DNA of 53,890 bases from Phycisphaerae bacterium. Its GTDB lineage: Bacteria; Planctomycetota; Phycisphaerae; UBA1845; Fen-1342. Shown here one piece after another: positions 26,731 through 34,899 of the stretch. Where the stretch lies: positions 1 through 53,890 of the forward strand of contig JAGNKU010000021.1 of assembly GCA_017999985.1 (NCBI GenBank), read 5' to 3'. Under the pieces are notes generated by a model. It saw only the letters and a list, made by a program, of their open reading frames with translations. It had not been told where the DNA came from and ran no database searches. Both the position numbers and the translations under genes were made by a program. Numbering within the stretch: position 1 is the stretch's first letter; each line of letters starts with the position of its first letter.

Positions 26731-27204
26731 CTACTTCTTTTCGATCAGGACCAGCAGGTTGGCCATCTCGATTGCGGCCCGCGCCGCGTCCGCTCCCTTG
26801 TTTCCCGTCTTCGCCCCGGCCCGGTCGATAGCCTGTTCCAGCGCGTCCGCCGTCACGACGCCAAACGTCACCGGCACGCCCGTGGCCAGCGACACCTGCG
26901 CAATCCCCTTCGCGACTTCCGCCGCCACGTATTCGAAGTGCGGCGTCTGCCCGCGGATGACGCAACCGAGGCAGATGACGGCCGCATAGGATCCCGTGGC
27001 GGCCAGTTTCTGCGCGGCCAGCGGGATTTCCCACGAGCCGGGCACCCAAACCTGCGTGATCTGCTCCGGGTTCGCCCCGTGCCGCGTCAGCTCATCGATC
27101 GCGCCCTCGAGCAGCCGCGAGGTGATGAATTCGTTGAAGCGCGCCACGACCAGCCCAAAGCGAAACGGGGCGGCGTCCAGCTTGGCGGAAATCACTTCGG
27201 TCAT
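26731..27204 (-). CDS. ribH: 6,7-dimethyl-8-ribityllumazine synthase
   Basis: A 157-residue lumazine synthase, the next-to-last step of riboflavin synthesis. Landmarks are [33 protein letters not shown] and [18 protein letters not shown], where H89 is the catalytic His; the end has [17 protein letters not shown]. First gene of the ribH-nusB-ftsY run. AGGAG lies unusually far (about 13-15 bases) from ATG 27204. Confidence 0.95.
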   Translation of the reverse strand: MTEVISAKLDAAPFRFGLVVARFNEFITSRLLEGAIDELTRHGANPEQITQVWVPGSWEIPLAAQKLAATGSYAAVICLGCVIRGQTPHFEYVAAEVAKGIAQVSLATGVPVTFGVVTADALEQAIDRAGAKTGNKGADAARAAIEMANLLVLIEKK

Positions 27205-27243
27205 TGGAGTACCCTACTCTCCTGATTCGGATTCAAAAGGGGC

Positions 27244-27272
27244 AGTGTACCGCTGCCGCCGGACGCAGGCAA
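27244..27272 (-). promoter_or_regulatory. Candidate promoter of ribH-nusB-ftsY
   Basis: On the minus strand TTGCCT (27272-27267), a 17-bp spacer and TACACT (27249-27244) lie about 40 bp before ATG 27204. Each hexamer matches 4 of 6 consensus bases. Confidence 0.55.
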
Positions 27273-27321
27273 ATGGCGACCCTCTTCCCGGTCGGGCCGG
27301 CGGCCGCTACGCTTGGCTTCG

Positions 27322-28197
27322 ATGCAGATCCGCATGTGCAACGGCGCCAGTCCGTCTGATGTCGAGCGTCGCGCCCGGCGCCTCAGGTGCTGGAGCGCCT
27401 TGGGACTGTCGGCCCTCAGCCTCGTGATGATCCTCGGATTGCCTTTGGGTTGGATGTGGTTCTGTGGGTGGGCCGACCGCGCTGCGCTGGCGCAGTTGCA
27501 GTCGCACGATCCGGCGGTTCGCCGCCAGGGGGCGCAGCTTGCCGCCCGCGCCGAGGCGCCGGCGGCCTGGCGCTGCATGGCCGCGTTGCTGTCCGCCGGC
27601 GGCGCTGAATCGGGGTCGGCGCCGTCCGAGCCCGACCCGGGTGTGCGTGAAGCGTACGTGTATGCGCTGGGGCGGAGCGGTGTGGCCGGGTATTTCCCGG
27701 TGATTGCCGGCGTGATCCGCACCGACGCCCATCCGTATGTGCGGCAGACGGCCTGGCTGGCTGCGGCGCGGCTGGATCCGGAGCGCTTTCGCGCGCTGGC
27801 GGCAGCGCTGCCTCCGGGGGATGAGCCCGCGGACCGCATCGGCCGCGGCGCGGCCTGGGTGGAATTGGGGGACCCGCGCGGGGCGCCGGACCTGCTGCGG
27901 TGGGCGGTGGAAGGCGATGCGCAGCAGCGCAAGACGGCTTCGCTGGCTCTGTCGCGCGGAGTGGCTCCGCTGCTGGAGGCGGTAGGGCGCTGGCCCCGGT
28001 CGCAGCGCGTTGCCGAAGAGGAGCCGTGGAGTTTGGAACTGGTGGCGGAGGTCGCGCGCCGGTGTGCCGGGCTCGATCTGGCGGCGCTGGCGGATGACAC
28101 CCGGCCGCACGTGCGGCGGGCCGCGCTGGTGCGGCGGAACGTCAGCCGGTTGAACGCCGCCCGGGCCCGGCTGACGCGGCTGCTGTGGACGCAGTGA
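27322..28197 (+). CDS. Membrane-anchored HEAT-repeat-like protein
   Basis: A 291-residue protein with one transmembrane segment near the N-terminus (ALGLSALSLVMILGLPLGWM) and an Ala/Arg/Leu-rich helical body whose repeats begin with phrases such as LQSHDPAVRRQGAQLAARA and IRTDAHPYVRQTAWLAAARL, typical of HEAT or PBS-lyase-like repeats. No catalytic motif is seen; a protein-binding scaffold is likely. The start is uncertain (ATG 27322 or 27334), as neither has a good ribosome binding site. Confidence 0.65.
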   Translation: MQIRMCNGASPSDVERRARRLRCWSALGLSALSLVMILGLPLGWMWFCGWADRAALAQLQSHDPAVRRQGAQLAARAEAPAAWRCMAALLSAGGAESGSAPSEPDPGVREAYVYALGRSGVAGYFPVIAGVIRTDAHPYVRQTAWLAAARLDPERFRALAAALPPGDEPADRIGRGAAWVELGDPRGAPDLLRWAVEGDAQQRKTASLALSRGVAPLLEAVGRWPRSQRVAEEEPWSLELVAEVARRCAGLDLAALADDTRPHVRRAALVRRNVSRLNAARARLTRLLWTQ

Positions 28198-28392
28198 GGG
28201 CGGCGTGGCGCGCCGGCATGGCTAAGGGTGGACGAGGCGCCTACAATCCAGGCTCCGCCCGATGGACCAGCGCGGTCGCGGACGGGGCCTCGCACCCGTG
28301 GCGTACGCAGGCCGGCGGGTGGCGAGCGGATGAAATTACATGCGTGGGGCGCCGGCGCGGTGCCCCGTCCATCCAGAAGGAAGGTGGTTGAA

Positions 28393-28878
28393 ATGGCGCT
28401 TTCGAAGGCAATGAACGCGAAGCTCAATGAGCAGATCACGAACGAGTTCTACGCGTCGCAGTTGTACTTGGCGATCGCGTGTATGTTCGACGATTTGAGC
28501 CTGAAGATGCTGGCCAAGCTGTATCGCAAGCAGACCGAGGAAGAGCGCGAGCACGCGCTGAAGATCCTCGATTACATCCTGTCCGTGGGCGGCAAGGTCA
28601 AGTTGCAGGCGATTGCGGAGCCGACGGCGAAGTTCGCCAACGTGCAGGCGGCAATCGGGGCGGCGCTGGAGCACGAGCTGAAGGTGACCGACCAGATTCA
28701 CGCGCTGGTGGCGCTGGCCGAAAAGGACAAGGACTACGCGACGCAGAGCTTCCTGCGCTGGTTCGTGGACGAGCAGGTCGAGGAAGTCGAGTCCCAGCGC
28801 TACCTGCTCGATGTCGCCAAGATGGCCGGCGACCGGCTCCTGCAGCTCGAAGCCGCCGTGTCGCACCTGCTCAAGTAA
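28393..28878 (+). CDS. Ferritin (non-haem, Ftn type)
   Basis: A 161-residue four-helix iron-storage protein. It starts ALSKAMNAKLNEQITNEFYA, and ferroxidase ligands lie in NEFYASQLYL, EEEREHALKIL, LEHELKVTDQIH and FVDEQVEEVE. This is the bacterial Ftn arrangement; the haem-binding Met of bacterioferritin is not evident. ATG 28393 has AAGGAAGG upstream. The 195-bp gap before it contains TACAAT at 28242-28247 as a possible -10 and no gene. Confidence 0.92.
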   Translation: MALSKAMNAKLNEQITNEFYASQLYLAIACMFDDLSLKMLAKLYRKQTEEEREHALKILDYILSVGGKVKLQAIAEPTAKFANVQAAIGAALEHELKVTDQIHALVALAEKDKDYATQSFLRWFVDEQVEEVESQRYLLDVAKMAGDRLLQLEAAVSHLLK

Positions 28879-29961
<1,083 letters not shown>

Positions 29962-29992
29962 CGGCCTGTCCTGAATTCATCAGAGGTGGAGT

Positions 29993-30691
29993 ATGCCCCA
30001 GCGTGCGTTGCAGTGTGTGATGGCGTGGCTTGTCATCGGTCTGAGTGTCGAGGGGGTGCGGGCCCAGCAGGCGGCCGGCCAGAAGTCCGCGACGACCCGA
30101 CCCGCCGTGCTGTGCCCAGTCACCGGCCAAGCCGTGGATCGCGCGCAGGTCAGCCGGTTTCGCGGCAAGTGGGTGTACTTTGCGACCGAGGCGGCGCGCC
30201 AGAAATTCGAGCATGACCCCTACGAGTTTGCCGACCGCGTACAGGCGCAGTGGGAGGCGGACCCGCCGCTGCGCGTGCAGGTCAAGTGCCCGGTGACCGG
30301 TGAGCCGCCGGCCGCGGACATCTACGTGGGCGCGGGCGACAGCGCAGTGTTCTTTGCCACCGAGGACGCCAAGCAGAAATGGCTCACGGACAGCAAGCCC
30401 TTTGCGCGACGGCTCGAGGCGGAATGCTACACGTTCCAGACGACCTGCGGTGCCTGTCGCGGAGAAATCAACCTCGCGGCAAAGCGCGATTTCGGCGGCC
30501 GCACGGTCTACTTCTGCTGCCCGGGCTGCGCGGGCGAGTTTGCGAAGGACGAGGCCGCCGGCCTGAAGCGCGTCGAGGAGCAGATGCACGCCAACAAGTC
30601 CGCGTATGTCCTGCGGCAGATCGAGCAGGCCCTCGCACGCCCGGCCGGGACGCAGCCCACCAGTCAGCCGGCCCCGGCGCCCAAACCCTGA
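29993..30691 (+). CDS. Exported protein with three YHS/TRASH-like metal-binding modules
   Basis: A 232-residue protein with a signal peptide (CVMAWLVIGLSVEGVRA). Three Cys-containing modules follow. Module 1 is AVLCPVTGQAVDRAQV...VYFATEAARQKFEHDP (C41). Module 2 is VKCPVTGEPPAADI...VFFATEDAKQKWLTD (C99). Module 3 is TTCGACRGEINL...VYFCCPGCAGEFAKD (C152, C155, C175, C176, C179). The pattern of Cys, then aromatic-YF-A/C, then helix is that of YHS and TRASH domains, which bind iron, copper or other soft metals. Modules 1 and 2 keep one Cys each, while module 3 keeps the full set. GAGGTGGAG precedes ATG 29993. It follows mdh by 31 bp and is close to ferritin. Confidence 0.78.
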   Translation: MPQRALQCVMAWLVIGLSVEGVRAQQAAGQKSATTRPAVLCPVTGQAVDRAQVSRFRGKWVYFATEAARQKFEHDPYEFADRVQAQWEADPPLRVQVKCPVTGEPPAADIYVGAGDSAVFFATEDAKQKWLTDSKPFARRLEAECYTFQTTCGACRGEINLAAKRDFGGRTVYFCCPGCAGEFAKDEAAGLKRVEEQMHANKSAYVLRQIEQALARPAGTQPTSQPAPAPKP

Positions 30692-30707
30692 CGCTGGCCG
30701 GCGTCAG
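30688..30707. terminator. Short hairpin over two convergent stop codons
   Basis: A 7-bp perfect stem (30688-30694 with 30701-30707) and a 6-nt loop overlap the ends of the YHS gene and the opposing hydrolase gene, which are 12 bp apart. No T-run. Confidence 0.35.
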
Positions 30708-31474
30708 TCGGATTCGCAGATCAGCCCGTCCCAGGCCAGTTCCACTCCGGGCGGCAACTCGGTGCTGGCGGCCGCGTGGCCGAGTTCGTGCGCGATGTGC
30801 GTGAAGTACGTTCGCCGCGCACCGATCCGCCGGGCCTCGGCGAGCGCCTGCTCCAGGTTGAAGTGCGTCGGGTGCGGCCGGCGACGCAGCGCGTCGAGCA
30901 CGAGCACGTCGAGGCTCGCGAGCTGCGGACGGATTTCGTCCGGGATGCCGCTGCAGTCCGGGCAGTAGGCGATGTTGCCGATGCGATAGCCGAGGACCTC
31001 GGTGGGGCCATGCGGGTAGGGCAGCGGCGTTACGCGCCGGCCGAAGAGGTCGAATGGCCCGGTGACCACGCGTGCCTCCAGGCGCGGCTTGGCGCTGGGG
31101 TAATCCGGATCATCCCGAAAGGCGTAGTCGAACATGCGGCGCAGCGTGTCCAGTGTCGCCGCGCTGGCGTACGCGGGCAGCACGGTGCGTGCCAGGTGGT
31201 TGAAGCGGCGCACGTCGTCGAGGCCGACGACGTGGTCGGCGTGCGCGTGCGTGAACAGCAGGGCATCCACGCGCGTGACCCCTGCGGCCAGACACTGCAG
31301 CCGCAGCTCCGGGGCGGTGTCGATGAGCACGTGGCGGCCGTCGAAGCTGACCAGCGCGCTGGTGCGCGTCCGCCGGTCGCGCGGATCGGGGGACGTGCAG
31401 ACCGGGCAGTCGCAGGCAATCATCGGGATGCCATGCGACGTGCCGGAGCCGAGGATGGTCAGCCGCAGCGACAC
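30704..31474 (-). CDS. PhnP-type metallo-beta-lactamase-fold hydrolase
   Basis: A 256-residue MBL-fold enzyme starting at a GTG. It has LTILGSGTSHGIPMIACDC followed by CPVCTSPDPRDRRTRTSA, the pattern of PhnP and related cyclic-phosphodiesterases, whose Cys residues bind a structural zinc. The catalytic metal motif is THAHADH (H76, H78, D80, H81), with later ligands in YPHGPTEV, YCPDCSGIP and a final THIAHELGH. Substrate is unknown; PhnP cleaves ribosyl 1,2-cyclic phosphate, but no phosphonate genes are nearby. It starts 7 bp after the 664-residue gene and is the last gene of the pilM-type run. Confidence 0.82.
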   Translation of the reverse strand: MSLRLTILGSGTSHGIPMIACDCPVCTSPDPRDRRTRTSALVSFDGRHVLIDTAPELRLQCLAAGVTRVDALLFTHAHADHVVGLDDVRRFNHLARTVLPAYASAATLDTLRRMFDYAFRDDPDYPSAKPRLEARVVTGPFDLFGRRVTPLPYPHGPTEVLGYRIGNIAYCPDCSGIPDEIRPQLASLDVLVLDALRRRPHPTHFNLEQALAEARRIGARRTYFTHIAHELGHAAASTELPPGVELAWDGLICESD

Positions 31475-31481
31475 GCCGCGC

Positions 31482-33476
31482 CTACAGGCCTTCGCGGAAG
31501 GTGTCCCACTCCGCCTTCAGCTTCGTGTAGAGGGGGTCGCTGCGGTCTACATCGGCGATCCGCTCTTTCACCTGGCCATCGGCCGGATCGAGATAGACGA
31601 GCACCAGAGACTTGGCCTCGCGATAGCTGAACTCGCCCGCCTTGCCTGCCGCGCGGCGCAGAAGCACGGGCTCGTCGACGCGCAAGTCGAGCACGAGCGC
31701 GTCGGTCGAGAAGTCGACGCGTTCCTTCTTGGGCTTGTCGTCCTTGTCGAGTTCGCCGGTTTTCACCTCGAGGGCGTTGCCGATCACGTCGCCGACGCGG
31801 ACCTTGAAGTCTTCCTTCAGCCAGTTGCCCTTGTACCAGGTGAACACGTCCACGCTGGCGGCGGGTTCGCCGAAGACCGGGCTGCGGACGAAGAAGTGGC
31901 GCTTGGGCGCGACCGTGAGCGGGGCGGTCGGCAGCGACCATTCGCTCGCCAACAGCGTCTGGTCGGCCTGCGACGGGTCCTTCAGCGAGGCCCGGCGGCC
32001 GACGTAGCGGTTCCAGAGCTTCACGCGCAGGCGGTAGCGATAGGTCTTGCCCGGCTCGACGGAATCGTCGTGGAACCAGACGGCGGGCTCGCCCTCCTTC
32101 TCGGGGTTCGTGACCAGGGTGATCTCCTGCGTGGTCCCGGTGGCCGCAGTCGGCGTGCGCCCGGTCTCCCGGCGCTGCTGGGCGGCACGGGCCTTGGCCA
32201 CGTCGCGGAGAATGCGCTCGGCCTGGGTCCGGTCACTGCGCGACGCGTCACCGTTGCTGGCGATGCCGCGCGCAAGCTGCTCGGCACGGTCCCACTGCTT
32301 CTCCCGTACGGCCTTCTTCGCTTCGCGCAGATCCTCCTTGATGCCCCGGCCGGCGTCCTGCTGGGGCGTGGGCGTCGTGGGCAGCGGCGTGAATGGGTTG
32401 ACCTGCCCGCCGCCACGCGGCCCACGCACCCCACGTCCCCCGCCGCGCGGTCCGGTCGGCGGTGCGACCACGGGGGGCGGCGGGGCTGTGCGCGGTCGCT
32501 CGTCGCCGCCCGTCCGCGCCGGCGCCGGTGTCTCTGGCCCTGGAATGTCGACGACAACCTCTTCCTCCTCCACCGGTTCGTGTCCGGGCAGCGGTGGGAT
32601 CTCCCACTCGTCGCCGGCTTCCACGGGATAGAACGGGGCCTGCATGATGAGCGACTGGGCCCGCTTCACGAGTTCAAGCTTCTCGTCGAGCTCGGCCTGG
32701 TTGATCAGGTCGCCGCTCTTGTCATCGTAGATGGGGGCCGGGATGTCGAGCTGCAGCATCGCCTTGCCGGGCGCGACGTCCTTCCAATCCGAGTACTCCC
32801 CGCTTGCCGTCATTTCCTGGCGCTGCACGTCGATGCCGGCCACATAGGGTTTCGCGCGGTACGCCGCGTAGCCGGCCTTGGTCATCTCGGCTTGCTGGGC
32901 CTGCAATGGGAAGTAGGCCGCTACGGTGACCCACGAGAACCCGACGGTGGCCTCCTCGTCCTCGGTGGGCATCGGGTCGGCGCCTTGCGCGGTGCGGGCC
33001 TGCGGCAGTCTGGCGGGGCGGCGCTGCGCCAGGCTGATCCCGGTCCGCGCCACGGCCGCCGTGGGCCTCAGCGGCGTCACCAGCGCCACGTTGTCGACTT
33101 CCACGCCTTCCTCGAGCGTGGGCAGGGGCGTGCCGAACTGTGCGAACACGGGCACGGTTTTGGGTACTTCGGAGCCGGACGTGGCGTCATCGGTCCACAG
33201 GCCCTTCTCGAAGCTCTGCTCGAGCACGCGGGCGTATTGCGGGACGGGCTCGGTCTTGGGCTGTATGCTCCCGACGGCCCGTTTCAGATCTTCGGCCTTG
33301 CGCTGAATGGCCTCGTCCAGCTCGCGCGGCCCCAGCGCCTGCCCGTCAAACTCGACCTTGTTGGGCTCGAGCCCGAGGTAGTACACGCCGAGGAACAGCG
33401 TGAAGAGCACCGCCAAGCCGAGTATGCCCTTCTCCAAATGCAGTTCGACGAAACTCAACGAACCTTTCTTGGCCAT
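31482..33476 (-). CDS. Large membrane-anchored protein of the pilM-type operon, function unknown
   Basis: A 664-residue protein. A short cytoplasmic N-terminus leads to one transmembrane segment (GILGLAVLFTLFLGVYYLG, about 18-36); the rest should be periplasmic. Residues about 160-300 contain FSWVTVAAYFPLQAQQAEMT and could hold Ig- or fibronectin-like strands. A Pro/Gly/Arg-rich linker (about 315-365) includes GRGVRGPRGG. The C-terminal part has a charged helix (DLREAKKAVREKQWDRAEQL) and a beta-rich end with YRYRLRVKLWNRYVG. No family is recognised. GGAGG precedes the ATG. Its place after the PilMN- and PilO-like genes suggests that it is a further part of the same envelope complex, perhaps doing the job of PilP; that is inference. 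Confidence 0.72.
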   Translation of the reverse strand: MAKKGSLSFVELHLEKGILGLAVLFTLFLGVYYLGLEPNKVEFDGQALGPRELDEAIQRKAEDLKRAVGSIQPKTEPVPQYARVLEQSFEKGLWTDDATSGSEVPKTVPVFAQFGTPLPTLEEGVEVDNVALVTPLRPTAAVARTGISLAQRRPARLPQARTAQGADPMPTEDEEATVGFSWVTVAAYFPLQAQQAEMTKAGYAAYRAKPYVAGIDVQRQEMTASGEYSDWKDVAPGKAMLQLDIPAPIYDDKSGDLINQAELDEKLELVKRAQSLIMQAPFYPVEAGDEWEIPPLPGHEPVEEEEVVVDIPGPETPAPARTGGDERPRTAPPPPVVAPPTGPRGGGRGVRGPRGGGQVNPFTPLPTTPTPQQDAGRGIKEDLREAKKAVREKQWDRAEQLARGIASNGDASRSDRTQAERILRDVAKARAAQQRRETGRTPTAATGTTQEITLVTNPEKEGEPAVWFHDDSVEPGKTYRYRLRVKLWNRYVGRRASLKDPSQADQTLLASEWSLPTAPLTVAPKRHFFVRSPVFGEPAASVDVFTWYKGNWLKEDFKVRVGDVIGNALEVKTGELDKDDKPKKERVDFSTDALVLDLRVDEPVLLRRAAGKAGEFSYREAKSLVLVYLDPADGQVKERIADVDRSDPLYTKLKAEWDTFREGL

Positions 33477-33525
33477 GTCTGGTCCTCCAGAGCTCCGCGC
33501 GCCGCAGGGGCGGCCGGCTCGCGGG

Positions 33526-34854
33526 CTACGGGTTCGCGCCGGCGGCCGGGGCGGCGCCCAGCACCTGCAGCACCTCGGCCGGCATCATGCTCTTGTAGAT
33601 CTTGCGGGCCATGTAACTTTCGAAATCCAGGGCCGCGCGGACCAGCGGGGCCTGGCCGTACAGATATCCCGCGGGGTCCACGCTGTCGACGACGGTGTAT
33701 TCGGCGCCCACCAACTGGTAGAAATTCGTACGGGCGATCGCATCGATCAGTCTCAACAGCTCGCGCTGGTCGACGATTACGGTCAAGGTGACCCGCACCA
33801 CGTCGAACTGCTCGTCGCACACCCGGTTCGTGAACGACGTGAGCGTCGCCACCTGTGCGCCGGCGGCGCCCGGACGCGCGGTGCCCGCCGTGAACGGCAC
33901 CACCACGCCGCCGTTCAGGATGTATCCGTGTACCATGATCTGCTCGATGCGCTTTACCGGCATCTGGGCGACGCTGGCCTCGCTCGGGCCCAGTTGCTGG
34001 GCCGCGGCGTCGTTCACTTTCGCGATGGCGTCGACCAGGTCCTGCTGGATCCACAGGCTCACTTGGGCGTACCACATTTCGGCTGGCGTCGGCGCCGCGT
34101 CCGCGTCCGCGATCGGGCTCACGTGGAACGAGGTCTGCGGGTCGGCGTAGATGCGAATGTTGCGGGCCTTCTTGATCGCGGCCCGCCGGCGCACCTCCTC
34201 GCCGGCCACGCCCGTGGGCATCGCGGCCGGCTGCAGCGCGGCGCCGGCCTCGGTTGGCACCTGCCCCCCGGTCGGGCCGCCGCGCGGCCCGCGCACCCCG
34301 CGGCCGGTGCGCCCACTCGGCACGGGCGCCAGCGGCTGGGGCGTCAGCGGCTGCACCGGGGGCCGCGCCCACGGTTCCGCCGTTGGGGCGGGCGTCTCGC
34401 CCTCCAGCTCGCTCTTGCGTTTTTGCATGTCGGCCATGATCTCGGCCTCGTCGGCGAGATCCTGGTCGGTGGGCAGCGTGCCGGCCTTCAGGGACCGCGG
34501 CAGGTCCCAGATCGCGCGCGCGTAGGTCTGCTTGAAGCGATATTGGGTTTCCAGTTGCGCGGGCTTGGGGAACGCGCCTTCGATCAGCGGCTCGCGCTTG
34601 TTGATCCGCTCGGCGGTTTCCACGACCGTCTTGTATTCCTGCTCGAACTTGTGGCCGCGCTCCTTTTCCGCGTTGATCGTCTCTTCGTTCTGGGGGGCGC
34701 TCCGCAGCGTGCTGATCTCGCTCGCCGCCTGTTTGCGCTGCTCCATTTCTTTGATGACAGCGTCGCTCGTCATCCCCAGGACGGTCACGGCGATCGCGGC
34801 CAGCGCGACGACGCCACTCGCGAGCAACATCCAATGGGTCTTGATGAATTGCAT
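33526..34854 (-). CDS. PilO-like bitopic membrane protein
   Basis: A 442-residue protein with a single N-terminal transmembrane segment (WMLLASGVVALAAIAVTVLG, about 8-27), a coiled coil (about 30-75), a Pro/Gly/Arg linker (about 150-200) that includes GRGVRGPRGG, and a C-terminal alpha/beta region. There VVRVTLTVIVDQRELLRLID and FYQLVGAEYTVVD look like the ferredoxin-like fold of PilO. PilO proteins pair with PilN in the alignment subcomplex of type IV pili. The assignment rests on topology, fold pattern and position right after the PilM-PilN gene. It is about twice the usual PilO length. AGGAG is well placed before the ATG. Confidence 0.65.
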   Translation of the reverse strand: MQFIKTHWMLLASGVVALAAIAVTVLGMTSDAVIKEMEQRKQAASEISTLRSAPQNEETINAEKERGHKFEQEYKTVVETAERINKREPLIEGAFPKPAQLETQYRFKQTYARAIWDLPRSLKAGTLPTDQDLADEAEIMADMQKRKSELEGETPAPTAEPWARPPVQPLTPQPLAPVPSGRTGRGVRGPRGGPTGGQVPTEAGAALQPAAMPTGVAGEEVRRRAAIKKARNIRIYADPQTSFHVSPIADADAAPTPAEMWYAQVSLWIQQDLVDAIAKVNDAAAQQLGPSEASVAQMPVKRIEQIMVHGYILNGGVVVPFTAGTARPGAAGAQVATLTSFTNRVCDEQFDVVRVTLTVIVDQRELLRLIDAIARTNFYQLVGAEYTVVDSVDPAGYLYGQAPLVRAALDFESYMARKIYKSMMPAEVLQVLGAAPAAGANP

Positions 34855-34899
34855 GTCCAGTCTCCTGCTCGAACAGCGCGGTCCGCAGACGGCCCGCGC

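Noticed and set aside
31134..33791. Open frame of about 880 codons on the plus strand opposite the hydrolase and the 664-residue gene
   Set aside because: Same reason: antisense shadow of well-supported genes.
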